From: an uncultured Eubacteriales bacterium
Lineage (GTDB): Bacteria > Bacillota > Clostridia > Monoglobales > Monoglobaceae
Direction: 5' to 3'
DNA: 5,729 nucleotides
NCBI GenBank assembly: GCA_900542675.1
Contig: UQOT01000105.1
Coordinates: 1 to 5,729, forward strand
The notes beneath the pieces were generated by a model. The model made no database searches. It saw only the letters and a program-made list of their open reading frames with translations, and was not told the origin of the DNA. This document shows, piece by piece, positions 1 to 5,637 of the stretch (the first letter of the stretch is position 1; every line of letters begins with the position of its first letter). Position numbers and translations under genes: made by a program.

Positions 1-47
1 TCACCTTGCCAAGGTGAACGTCGCGAGTTCGAATATCGTCTTCCGCT
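1..47 (+). tRNA. tRNA-Gly (anticodon GCC), 5' part missing
   Basis: The window opens inside this gene. The anticodon stem is TCACC (1-5) with GGTGA (13-17), enclosing loop TTGCCAA with anticodon GCC at 8-10. A five-base variable region (18-22) follows, then the T stem and loop GCGAG/TTCGAAT/ATCGT (23-39), the 3' acceptor strand CTTCCGC (40-46) and discriminator T47. The acceptor strand is typical of bacterial tRNA-Gly. Two oddities are visible. Position 61 of the standard numbering is A (base 35), so the normally invariant G53-C61 pair is lost. CCA is not encoded; CTG follows instead. The acceptor 5' strand and D arm lie outside the window, so whether the gene is functional cannot be judged. 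Confidence 0.85.
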
Positions 48-100
48 CTGTATCTCGCAGGGTTCATTGGTAATAAGCCCGATGGGTTCTGTGAGAATTC

Positions 101-153
<53 letters not shown>

Positions 154-175
<22 letters not shown>

Positions 176-1614
176 ACTTCAGCGGCGACTTTTCCATAAG
201 TCGTCGCTATTCTAAATTTTCCGTCCTTGTAAATCGTGACTCTTTCAATCAGCTTTTTTACATAAATTTGTTTTTGTTTTCGGGACAAATTTTCAAAATC
301 CTTGAATTTAATAATATAGTCGTCCAGCTTTTTTTCAGTTAGCGTTGTGTCTTCGAGCCGTTCAAGTTCGAGCTGAGCCTCATCTTTCTGTGCTGATAAG
401 AGAGCAAGCCTGCTGTGCAAATTTTTATCTTTAGGAGACTCAATCAGGGAGTCAATAACACCGCCGATTTTACGCTCTAATGCGTTTAAATGACGCTTGA
501 CAACAAGAATATCATCTTCGCGCTGCTCGGAAATAAACTGCAAATTTTTAACCAGAAAAGCGCGTATTTCCTTTATAGCCTCATCCGACAAAAGCTCACG
601 GATATAGCTGCACACGAGCCCTTCCAGACGGTCACGGTTGTATGCTTTGTTGTCACATTGTTTCATTCGGGCGTTTCGGCTGCACTCATATGTGTAGGTG
701 TGTTTGCCGTTTTTTGTATGCCTGTGTCCGTTCATTGGAGCTCCGCATTCTCCGCAGAACAGGATACCTGATAAAAGGTAGGGTTCAACAGCTTTAATAC
801 GTCCGGTATGTTTTCTGCTTTCCATAATCTTTTGTACCTCCCAAAAAACAGATTTATCAACAATTTGTGGCAGGGCGCCTTGTAAAACAATAGGCTGCGA
901 TTTTTTCTCACGGGCTGTGCCCTCGGGATAATATATATAATCTCCAATGTACTTGCGGTTTTTAAGAATTGCGTTAAAAGATGTTTTGGCGAACGGCTTA
1001 CCGAACTTCGTTCGCAGTCCAGCTTTGTCAAAATCAATAAGAAGCTGGTCATAGCCTACACAGTTGAGGCAAGCGTCAAATATTTTTCGGACCGCCTCGG
1101 CTTCACGTTCGTTAATAACATAGTTGTTATTTTCGTCGACGTCAAATCCAAACGGCGGACAGCCGCCGGTGAATTTGGCTTTTAAAGCTATTTCTTTAAG
1201 GCCTTTTCGAGTCTCACGCGCCAAATTCTTAGAATAGTATTCAGAAACACCTTCCAGAACCGACTCCAAAATAATGCTTTCCGGGCTGTCGTCCAAGTTT
1301 TCCAGCACTGATATTAAAGCAACGCCGTTGTCGCGCAGTTTTTTTCGATATATAGCGTGGTCGTATCGGTCACGGGAAAATCTATCAAGCTTATGGACGA
1401 TTACGGCCGAGAAACCCTTTTTTTTGCTGTCAGCAATCATTTTTTGAAATTCAACTCGTCTATCGGAACGTGCCGACTGCGCACGATCACAATATTCATG
1501 AACAATATTAATATTGTTTCGTTCGGCATATTCGCGACACGCGCGGAGCTGGGCCTGTATGCTCTCCTCGGATTGATTGTCCGAAGAGTATCTTGCGTAT
1601 ATTACTGCGTTCAT
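154..1614 (-). CDS. large serine recombinase (site-specific integrase/excisionase)
   Basis: This 486-residue protein probably integrates and excises the element through a covalent 5'-phosphoserine intermediate. The N-terminal resolvase-type catalytic domain (about 1-145) shows YARYSSDNQ with predicted nucleophile Ser10, and KLDRFSRDRYD (75-85) carrying the active-site arginines. A recombinase domain follows (about 150-265, with GGCPPFGF at 150-157). Next comes a zinc ribbon (Cys287, Cys290, Cys311, Cys320), a charged coiled-coil segment (about 365-415) and the family-type C-terminal beta segment ending near KFRIATTY. I chose the ATG at 1614 because AAAGGAG lies eight bases upstream; the in-frame GTG at 1623 falls inside that ribosome binding region. 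The last six codons and stop lie antisense within tRNA-Cys, so the C-terminus may be supplied by the host chromosome. It is co-directional with the lysogeny operon but separated from it by 210 bp. The class assignment is very secure; the att site is inferred. Confidence 0.96.
181..208 (+). repeat. 11-bp inverted repeat just after tRNA-Cys, inside the recombinase 3' coding end
   Basis: AGCGGCGACTT (181-191) pairs with AAGTCGTCGCT (198-208) across a six-base loop. The one imperfect pair (185/204) is a G-U wobble in a plus-strand transcript but a C-A mismatch in a minus-strand transcript, so the fold is better for RNA read out of tRNA-Cys. It starts six bases after the CCA end and could act as a weak terminator or processing structure for the tRNA transcript, although the following ATTCTAAATTTT is not a proper U tract. 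Alternatively it is dyad symmetry belonging to the recombinase attachment site. On the minus strand it encodes the recombinase residues ATTYGKVAA. Confidence 0.55.
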
Positions 1615-1641
1615 AAAAATCACTCCTTTGATGTGTCTTGT

Positions 1642-1667
1642 CCCCTGACCGCTTAGGCAGCCGGGGG
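1642..1667. other. GC-rich imperfect hairpin in the recombinase leader
   Basis: CCCCTG at 1642-1647 can pair with CA (1658-1659) and GGGG (1664-1667), with an inner CC/GG pair (1649-1650 with 1656-1657) around loop GCTTA, leaving a one-base bulge and a four-base bulge. It lies about 15-20 bases upstream of the recombinase ribosome binding site and is the only GC-rich patch in this AT-rich spacer. There is no clear U tract on the minus strand, so it is not a convincing terminator. It may be a leader structure that affects recombinase expression, or nothing. Confidence 0.25.
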
Positions 1668-1720
1668 ATTGGTTTTATTGATACATCTTCGTTGGCAGAA
1701 CGGCATATTATTAACCTTCT

Positions 1721-1752
1721 TTGCTCTAAAATTGCTCTAAATTGCGCTAAAA
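1721..1752. repeat. three helically phased direct repeats, unit TTGCTCTAAAA
   Basis: TTGCTCTAAAA (1721-1731), TTGCTCTAAA (1732-1741) and TTGCGCTAAAA (1742-1752) stand head to tail with periods of 11 and 10 bp, about one helical turn, so all copies face the same side of the DNA. The third copy differs by one base. They lie about 107-138 bp upstream of the recombinase start, in the 1615-1824 stretch that contains no gene. This is the layout of a multi-copy protein binding site, for example for a regulator or a recombination directionality factor; no binding protein can be named. I see no clear promoter for the recombinase in this spacer and no strong terminator after the upstream gene, so some readthrough transcription is possible. 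Confidence 0.6.
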
Positions 1753-1824
1753 TGTTCAAGTTTTGAGTAAATCTATCGTTTAGTTTTTGAGGATTATCTT
1801 GCTATTTCATTAGAATTAATAGTA

Positions 1825-2673
1825 TTAAATATTGACTTCAAACCCGGTATCAAGTGGTTCTTCGTAACCGCCAACTATGTCCATAAAGTGTGGTATTACA
1901 ACTAAATGTTTTGCACTGTTAATATACATAGGTTTATCTATATTGTAACAAAATTCTGATAATGCTGACTTTAGCATATCTTCAGCCTGTTCATAAGATA
2001 CAGAAACTTGCGAAAGATGTTCGTTTAAACGCTGCAATATAGTATTTCTTACAGATTGCAACAAATCTTCCTCGCTTATGTTTGCCATTGTTATTAAATC
2101 TCTGTTAGATACCTCGTTACCTGTTGAAATATCAATGTTTTTAGTAATATATTCCACAACATCATTATAAGTCATAGAAATTTTAATACATAATGATAAT
2201 ATATTTCCGTTAATATTTTTATCATATTCAATGCTTTCAACATCTGAAATGTCAGTCACCATTTCCGCAAACTCATTGTCGATTTCAGCATTTAGCTTGT
2301 TTGCATCAGTGCTGTTTATATTAAAGTGCGGTAATTTGTAACAGGAAGTAACACTATTGTTTTGAGGAGCGTATTCATAAACCCAATCTAAATCAGAATA
2401 GATTTTTGAACAATGCTCTATATTCTCATAAACATATCCATCTTTTGCAATTTGAATGGTATCATCATAGAAATCAACATTAAAGTTACCTGTTGCGTCG
2501 GCAATATCACGTAGCTTAAAATAGCTGTAGCCGTCAATGTTATAGCCTTGTATTTGTTTTTGTTCTCCGTTTACTAATATAGGATAGGGATTATCGTATA
2601 TTTCATTTACCGCATACGCACCGGCTCCGCTTATTATTACTCCCGCGAGTAAACCACAAATAAATTTTTTCAT
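1825..2673 (-). CDS. secreted stalk-domain protein with RsiV/PdaC-like (DUF4163/DUF3298-type) region
   Basis: A 282-residue exported protein. The N-terminus (MKKFICGLLAGVIISGAGAYA) is a signal peptide or membrane anchor. Residues about 30-72 (YPILVNG, GYSYFKLRDIADATG, DDTIQIA) match the copper-amine-oxidase-N-like stalk domain common in clostridial surface proteins, in one copy. The rest resembles the extracellular part of RsiV and PdaC: YKLPHFNIN followed by a helical stretch, then DISTGNEVSNRDLITM, and a C-terminal VVIPHFMDIVGGYEEP resembling the DUF3298 end. RsiV is an anti-sigma factor whose outer domain binds lysozyme; no anti-sigma domain is seen here, so only the extracellular fold is shared. 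The gene starts 17 bp after the nuclease gene stops, with GGAGG ten bases before its ATG, so it is probably the last gene of the lysogeny operon. Cell-surface cargo is the best guess. Domains are fairly secure; function is unknown. Confidence 0.8.
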   Translation of the reverse strand: MKKFICGLLAGVIISGAGAYAVNEIYDNPYPILVNGEQKQIQGYNIDGYSYFKLRDIADATGNFNVDFYDDTIQIAKDGYVYENIEHCSKIYSDLDWVYEYAPQNNSVTSCYKLPHFNINSTDANKLNAEIDNEFAEMVTDISDVESIEYDKNINGNILSLCIKISMTYNDVVEYITKNIDISTGNEVSNRDLITMANISEEDLLQSVRNTILQRLNEHLSQVSVSYEQAEDMLKSALSEFCYNIDKPMYINSAKHLVVIPHFMDIVGGYEEPLDTGFEVNI

Positions 2674-2690
2674 AGTAATACATCCTCCAA

Positions 2691-3767
2691 TTAATCATTT
2701 GTAAATTTTGCCAGAATGGCTAAAAGGTCTGATTTATAGCTGAAAATATCGTTATTATCTTTAAGGGGCAGCCTATCATTGGTTTTGTCGTCTGTGTGTA
2801 ATGTGATTGTGTGTTTCCTGCCCTCAAGCCTCAGCCTGCAAATCCATTTACGCGTGTTGTTGTCCAATAAGATGTTGAAATACGTTTCTGTATCTTTATA
2901 TGTAATTCGGTTTAAATTAACCTTTTCACCCAATATGGATTTGATTATGTAAAATGCTTCGATTTCATCGGCGGTTGTATTTATTTTGCTTGTTTGCTCG
3001 TCATCACCGGCCGCAACCTCCTGCTCGTTGGTTGGTTCAACGTCGTCCTGCGGTTCCTCGGTTTTGAGTGCAGCGGAAATTTTGTCGTTCATAAGTTCGC
3101 TTACAAAAGAATTAAGAGATTTTTTAATTATGGGTCTGAATTTGTCGATTACGTTCTGCGTTTTTACGCCGGAATATACTTCAGATAATATATACTTTAC
3201 AAAGTCATCGGTAGGCTCTTCAAGCTGTTGGCTCATAAATTCTCTTATGCTCTTGCTGTATTTTAGTTCAGAGGCAGAACTTGCGATGTCCTCAACGCTG
3301 AAATTGTCCTTATGGAATTTTTTCAGTTCATTTAAATGCGTAGGCTTCAGATTTAATAAATCCACTTCCAAAAAAGGAGTTAAATCCATTTTGTTAGTCT
3401 CGTCCAGGTCGGTGTAAAATTTGTATACAATACCGTTTGTAAGTATGCCAAATTTTGCTGATGATACACCAAAATATCTGAAAAGCTGGGAGTCGTGTTT
3501 TTCAAGTTTTTCGCCGCACCATTTCGCTTCAATTAGAATAGTGGGTTTTCCGTCGTTCATAATGGCGTAGTCGACTTTTTCACCCTTTTTTATACCAACG
3601 TCCGCAATATATTCAGGGGTGAATTCATCGGGATTAAATACGTCATATCCCAGTATTTGAAAAAACGGTACAATAAGAGACATCTTGGTTGCCTCTTCGG
3701 TTTGCAATGTATCCTTCAGTCCTTCGGCTCTCTTTGCAAATTGTTTAATTCTATCAGCGAAATCCAT
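2691..3767 (-). CDS. stand-alone HsdR-N-like PD-(D/E)xK nuclease-domain protein
   Basis: A 358-residue cytoplasmic protein. The N-terminal half resembles the nuclease domain of type I restriction HsdR subunits. An early glutamate region (TEEATKMSLIVPFFQILGYD, about 23-42) precedes KVDYAI with Asp67, then ILIEAKW with Glu80 and Lys82, and finally QLFRY (Gln94, Tyr98), the QxxxY motif of HsdR nucleases. All catalytic positions are present. No helicase motor follows and no hsdM or hsdS is nearby, so this is not a complete type I system. An acidic, probably disordered linker (about 236-267) leads to a C-terminal domain (268-358) of a type I have seen attached to such proteins in many bacteria, without known function. 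The ATG at 3767 is preferred, with AAAGGAG eight bases upstream; an in-frame TTG at 3773 is only two bases from that site. Its place among repressor-linked genes suggests a prophage-encoded defence or superinfection-exclusion role, which is inference. Confidence 0.85.
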   Translation of the reverse strand: MDFADRIKQFAKRAEGLKDTLQTEEATKMSLIVPFFQILGYDVFNPDEFTPEYIADVGIKKGEKVDYAIMNDGKPTILIEAKWCGEKLEKHDSQLFRYFGVSSAKFGILTNGIVYKFYTDLDETNKMDLTPFLEVDLLNLKPTHLNELKKFHKDNFSVEDIASSASELKYSKSIREFMSQQLEEPTDDFVKYILSEVYSGVKTQNVIDKFRPIIKKSLNSFVSELMNDKISAALKTEEPQDDVEPTNEQEVAAGDDEQTSKINTTADEIEAFYIIKSILGEKVNLNRITYKDTETYFNILLDNNTRKWICRLRLEGRKHTITLHTDDKTNDRLPLKDNNDIFSYKSDLLAILAKFTND

Positions 3768-3818
3768 ATCCAATTCTCCTTTGTATTTATTAATTAATTT
3801 TTCTTCTCTTGTAATTTC

Positions 3819-4520
3819 TTATTTATTTGGTTTACAATCTTCGCAGGGTTCATAACCTGCGGTTTCAGCCTCTTCAACCGTCATATGCATTAAATTTTCT
3901 TTATTCGTAACGTGCCTGCAATCTGGGGAATGATATTTACTACCTGATTTTGTAACTACCACGTCATAGGGTTTGGCCGACAGCGGTGTAGCCTCTGAGT
4001 CACCGGTGTTATTTAAATGACTTGAATTCATATAATAATTATTATAGGCTAATATAATAGTCGCAGCACAAATTATAGAAATAATCGTTAAACGCATCAA
4101 GAATTTTCTGCGATTACTCGTACGAGCCAATACATACGCCATAAAGTTATTTGCTGACTTCTCACGCTGAAAATCGGTTGACTCGTCGGCGGTTCGAATT
4201 ATACATTCATCACAGTATATGTGCCCTATTTCGTGGATTAATAATCCAACGGTATCATCATCGCTTAACCCGTCTAATATAAATACGAACCTGTTTGAGC
4301 TGTCCACATAATAGAAACTATTAACAGTCTGGGATAGTTTATCTCTGTGGATATTCACGATCAAAGAGGCGACAAATTCGTCGTTGTATTTGTGGGAATA
4401 TCGGATTACAGAAAACCCCATGCTGTGAAGGATTTTAGTTATATCATCAGGATTTAGTTTTTTTCGGGTTATTCGATATTTTCTAATGAATTTCCTTGCC
4501 TGCATTTTTGCTTTGTCCAA
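3819..4520 (-). CDS. membrane-anchored ImmA/IrrE-type metallopeptidase with C-terminal Cys-rich (Ada-like) domain
   Basis: A 233-residue predicted zinc peptidase. The catalytic motif HEIGH lies at 96-100 (His96, Glu97, His100), with a likely third ligand Glu120 in EKSANNF. Proteins of this family (ImmA of ICEBs1, IrrE/DdrO systems) cleave the partner repressor, and the gene follows a repressor lacking its own protease domain. Unlike standard ImmA, it continues with one transmembrane helix (about 142-160) and a domain with KYHSPDC, GYEPCEDCKP (Cys201, Cys226, Cys229), like the small Cys domain found in exported clostridial proteins and in the Ada metal site. Arginines before the helix (RRKFLMR) predict a cytoplasmic peptidase and an outside Cys domain. 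The start is a TTG at 4520, seven bases after AAAGGAGG; an upstream ATG at 4568 has no ribosome binding site and would place that site inside coding sequence. The binding site is half buried in a hairpin. Confidence 0.88.
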   Translation of the reverse strand: MDKAKMQARKFIRKYRITRKKLNPDDITKILHSMGFSVIRYSHKYNDEFVASLIVNIHRDKLSQTVNSFYYVDSSNRFVFILDGLSDDDTVGLLIHEIGHIYCDECIIRTADESTDFQREKSANNFMAYVLARTSNRRKFLMRLTIISIICAATIILAYNNYYMNSSHLNNTGDSEATPLSAKPYDVVVTKSGSKYHSPDCRHVTNKENLMHMTVEEAETAGYEPCEDCKPNK

Positions 4521-4527
4521 ATTGAGC

Positions 4528-4556
4528 CCTCCTTTATTATATAGATATAATAAAGG
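4528..4556 (-). promoter_or_regulatory. hairpin covering the peptidase ribosome binding site
   Basis: On the minus strand CCTTTATTATAT (4556-4545) and ATATAATAAAGG (4542-4531) form a perfect 12-bp inverted repeat with only two bases between them. The second arm contains the first five bases of the Shine-Dalgarno sequence AAAGGAGG (4535-4528) that serves the TTG start at 4520. In RNA this hairpin would hide most of the ribosome binding site. Ten of the twelve pairs are A-U, so it could open with temperature, by a helper protein or by ribosomes arriving from the repressor gene 28 bases upstream. There is no following U tract, so it is not a terminator. Confidence 0.7.
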
Positions 4557-4583
4557 GTTTCTCGACAAAATTCTACAGGTATA

Positions 4584-5048
4584 TTATTCCATATTTTGTT
4601 GGTTCCTGATTTCTCTAGCTAATGCGGCAGCTCTTTCCATTTCATCTTCTGTAATAGGGGTGTTATCCGATTGCCCACCAAAAGCAGCAGATTTAGTTGG
4701 AATAACCGCTTGTCTCTCTTCATCGTTAATACGTTTAAGTTCAATAGCCATGACACTGTCAACAATTTCTCGGCCGTATTTATCAAGCTTTCTGTATTTA
4801 TTTATTATATCTCTCTCAAAGAAGCTAAGCATATCAGGTTTTACTGAGTGCATTTCATCTTGGAACAGAAAATTAGCATCCACTTCTAAAACATCTAATA
4901 ATTTATATAATATAGGTTCTTTTGGGTGGCTTGTATTATTTTCATAATTGGTAATAGCTGAACCGGTAACGCCTATTTTTTCTCCTAATTCGGTTTGGGT
5001 CCAGTTTTTTCTCTCGCGAGCCTCTTTAATTCTAAAACCAATTCCCAT
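4584..5048 (-). CDS. HTH (Xre/CI-ImmR-like) lysogeny repressor
   Basis: A 154-residue DNA-binding regulator. Residues about 4-62 form an HTH_3 domain: helix 2 TQTELGEKI (17-25) and recognition helix TGSAITNYENN (28-38), followed by SHPKEPILYKLLDVLEVDANFL-type helices. The C-terminal part is short and helical and has no Ser-Lys LexA/CI autoprotease motif, which fits a repressor inactivated by the downstream ImmA-type peptidase. The start is the ATG at 5048, with AGGAGG seven bases upstream; the 30 upstream in-frame codons cover the promoter and are not coding. It is transcribed from a TTGACA-17-TATTAT promoter divergent from the Cro-like gene, next to three shared operators. It probably shuts off the rightward early promoter and controls its own synthesis. 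First gene of the four-gene minus-strand operon. Confidence 0.93.
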   Translation of the reverse strand: MGIGFRIKEARERKNWTQTELGEKIGVTGSAITNYENNTSHPKEPILYKLLDVLEVDANFLFQDEMHSVKPDMLSFFERDIINKYRKLDKYGREIVDSVMAIELKRINDEERQAVIPTKSAAFGGQSDNTPITEDEMERAAALAREIRNQQNME

Positions 5049-5070
5049 ATTTACACCTCCTATTATGAAT

Positions 5071-5099
5071 ATAATATCAGCAAAATCTTTATATGTCAA
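5071..5099 (-). promoter_or_regulatory. leftward promoter of the repressor operon (PRM/PL-like)
   Basis: On the minus strand a perfect -35 TTGACA (5099-5094) and a -10 TATTAT (5076-5071) are separated by 17 bp, predicting a start near 5064, just before the repressor ribosome binding site and its ATG at 5048. The leader is therefore only about 16 bases. The promoter itself holds no operator copy; the nearest operator (5106-5124) starts six bases upstream of the -35, where a bound repressor could contact RNA polymerase and activate, or bend DNA and repress. Confidence 0.8.
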
Positions 5100-5105
5100 G
5101 ATAAA

Positions 5106-5124
5106 AACTAAAGAAATTTTAGAA
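5106..5124. promoter_or_regulatory. operator O1, 19-bp dyad midway between the two promoters
   Basis: AACTAAAG AAA TTTTAGAA matches the consensus AACTAAAGNNNCTTTAGTT perfectly in its left half and less well in its right half. Centre at 5115, about 51 bp from each predicted transcription start. Probably the weakest of the three sites by symmetry. Confidence 0.65.
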
Positions 5125-5131
5125 AAAAGTA

Positions 5132-5160
5132 TTGACAACTAAAGTAACTTGTGTTAACAT
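5132..5160 (+). promoter_or_regulatory. rightward early promoter (PR-like)
   Basis: A perfect -35 TTGACA (5132-5137) and -10 TAACAT (5155-5160) are separated by 17 bp, predicting a start near 5167 and a leader of about 38 bases before the Cro-like ATG at 5205. O2 occupies the spacer and O3 the first transcribed bases, so this is the promoter the repressor would shut off in the lysogen. Confidence 0.82.
5137..5155. promoter_or_regulatory. operator O2, 19-bp dyad in the spacer of the rightward promoter
   Basis: AACTAAAG TAA CTTGTGTT has seven of nine dyad pairs about its centre at 5146 and shares AACTAAAG with O1. It starts on the last base of the -35 and ends on the first base of the -10, so a bound protein would directly exclude RNA polymerase from the Cro-like gene. 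Confidence 0.75.
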
Positions 5161-5167
5161 ATAGGAG

Positions 5168-5186
5168 AACTCAAGAAACTTTAGTT
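5168..5186. promoter_or_regulatory. operator O3, 19-bp dyad just downstream of the rightward start point
   Basis: AACTCAAG AAA CTTTAGTT is the best right half of the set and has seven of nine dyad pairs about its centre at 5177, exactly 31 bp from O2, which is itself 31 bp from O1. It lies within the leader and ends before the ribosome binding site (AAGGTGA, 5194-5200). Confidence 0.75.
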
Positions 5187-5204
5187 TTGAAAGAAGGTGA
5201 ATTA

Positions 5205-5429
5205 ATGAAATCTGAGATTGCAAACAACGTTAAGGATATTATAAAAGAAAAAGGACTAAAGCAGAAAGCTGTTGCAGAAAGGGCAGGATACAACCCTACA
5301 ACATTCAATAATATGCTAAACGGTAGAAAAATAATAACCGATGTTGATATTAATCCTATAGCTAAAGCTCTTGATGTAGACCCGAATACTATTTTCGGCT
5401 ATAAGGCTAAAGGCAATCAATCAGCGTAG
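5205..5429 (+). CDS. small Cro-like HTH regulator
   Basis: A 74-residue protein that is almost entirely one Xre/HTH_3 domain: helix 2 and turn LKQKAVAERAGYN (about 18-30), recognition helix PTTFNNMLNGRK (31-42), then ITDVDINPIAKALDVDPN closing helices. Such single-domain proteins, divergent from a CI-type repressor, act as the opposing Cro switch or early regulator. The start is the ATG at 5205, with AAGGTGA four bases upstream; earlier in-frame codons lie across the promoter and O3. It is the first gene behind the rightward promoter, and its stop codon TAG is part of the strong AGGAGGTGA ribosome binding site of the next gene. It probably competes for the three 19-bp operators; binding preference cannot be read from sequence. 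Confidence 0.9.
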   Translation: MKSEIANNVKDIIKEKGLKQKAVAERAGYNPTTFNNMLNGRKIITDVDINPIAKALDVDPNTIFGYKAKGNQSA

Positions 5430-5442
5430 GAGGTGATGATTT

Positions 5443-5637
5443 ATGAGTATAGTAATCAATTATGACACAGGGGAAATCATAAGTGGAAAAATTGAAAGAC
5501 CGTCAGCAGAATTTTGGATTAACAATGTGCTTAATCCGTTTCATAGACAAATTGGCAGCGGCATCATAGCTACTTCGAAAAGGACAACCTCCGAAAAGGA
5601 GAGATCGTCCGAACGTTCGAAAACGTTATTATCATAA
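5443..5637 (+). CDS. small phage early protein, unknown function, probably frameshifted at its 3' end
   Basis: The open frame gives 64 residues from ATG 5443, with an excellent AGGAGGTGA (5428-5436) six bases upstream, 13 bp after the Cro-like gene. The first part (MSIVINYDTGEIISGK and on to about NPFHRQ) looks like ordinary coding sequence. The end (TSKRTTSEKERSSERSKTLLS) is Ser/Lys/Arg-rich and unlike a folded protein. From about 5565 the next frame instead reads SYFEKDNLRKGEIVRTFENV and continues to a stop that overlaps the next gene. The intact form would be about 75 residues ending at 5669, and the two halves are related by a single missing base. I do not recognise the family. Translation of the start is likely; the annotated end is doubtful. 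Confidence 0.55.
   Translation: MSIVINYDTGEIISGKIERPSAEFWINNVLNPFHRQIGSGIIATSKRTTSEKERSSERSKTLLS

Noticed and set aside
732..1052. Minus-strand ORF of 106 codons in another frame within the recombinase
   Set aside because: Lies wholly inside the recombinase zinc-ribbon and recombinase-domain coding region, with no recognisable domain.
1508..1759. Minus-strand ORF of 83 codons spanning the recombinase start and its leader
   Set aside because: Arg-rich, no ribosome binding site, overlaps the recombinase N-terminal catalytic coding in another frame.
2986..3417. Plus-strand ORF of 143 codons opposite the HsdR-N-like gene
   Set aside because: Antisense shadow of a gene with clear catalytic motifs; Ser/Leu-rich composition and no ribosome binding site.
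4531..4556. Intrinsic terminator between repressor and peptidase genes
   Set aside because: The stem is AU-rich, has no U tract, and overlaps the next gene's ribosome binding site; a translational control hairpin fits better.
4486..4947. Plus-strand ORF of 153 codons opposite the peptidase start and repressor
   Set aside because: Antisense to two well-supported genes and runs across the hairpin; no initiation signals.
4584..5048. LexA/CI-type self-cleaving repressor
   Set aside because: The C-terminal part is too short and lacks the Ser-Lys peptidase motifs; cleavage by the neighbouring ImmA-type peptidase fits better.
5570..5600. Programmed -1 frameshift site in the small early gene
   Set aside because: The direction of shift is right, but no X XXY YYZ heptamer is in the correct phase, so mutation or sequence error is more likely.
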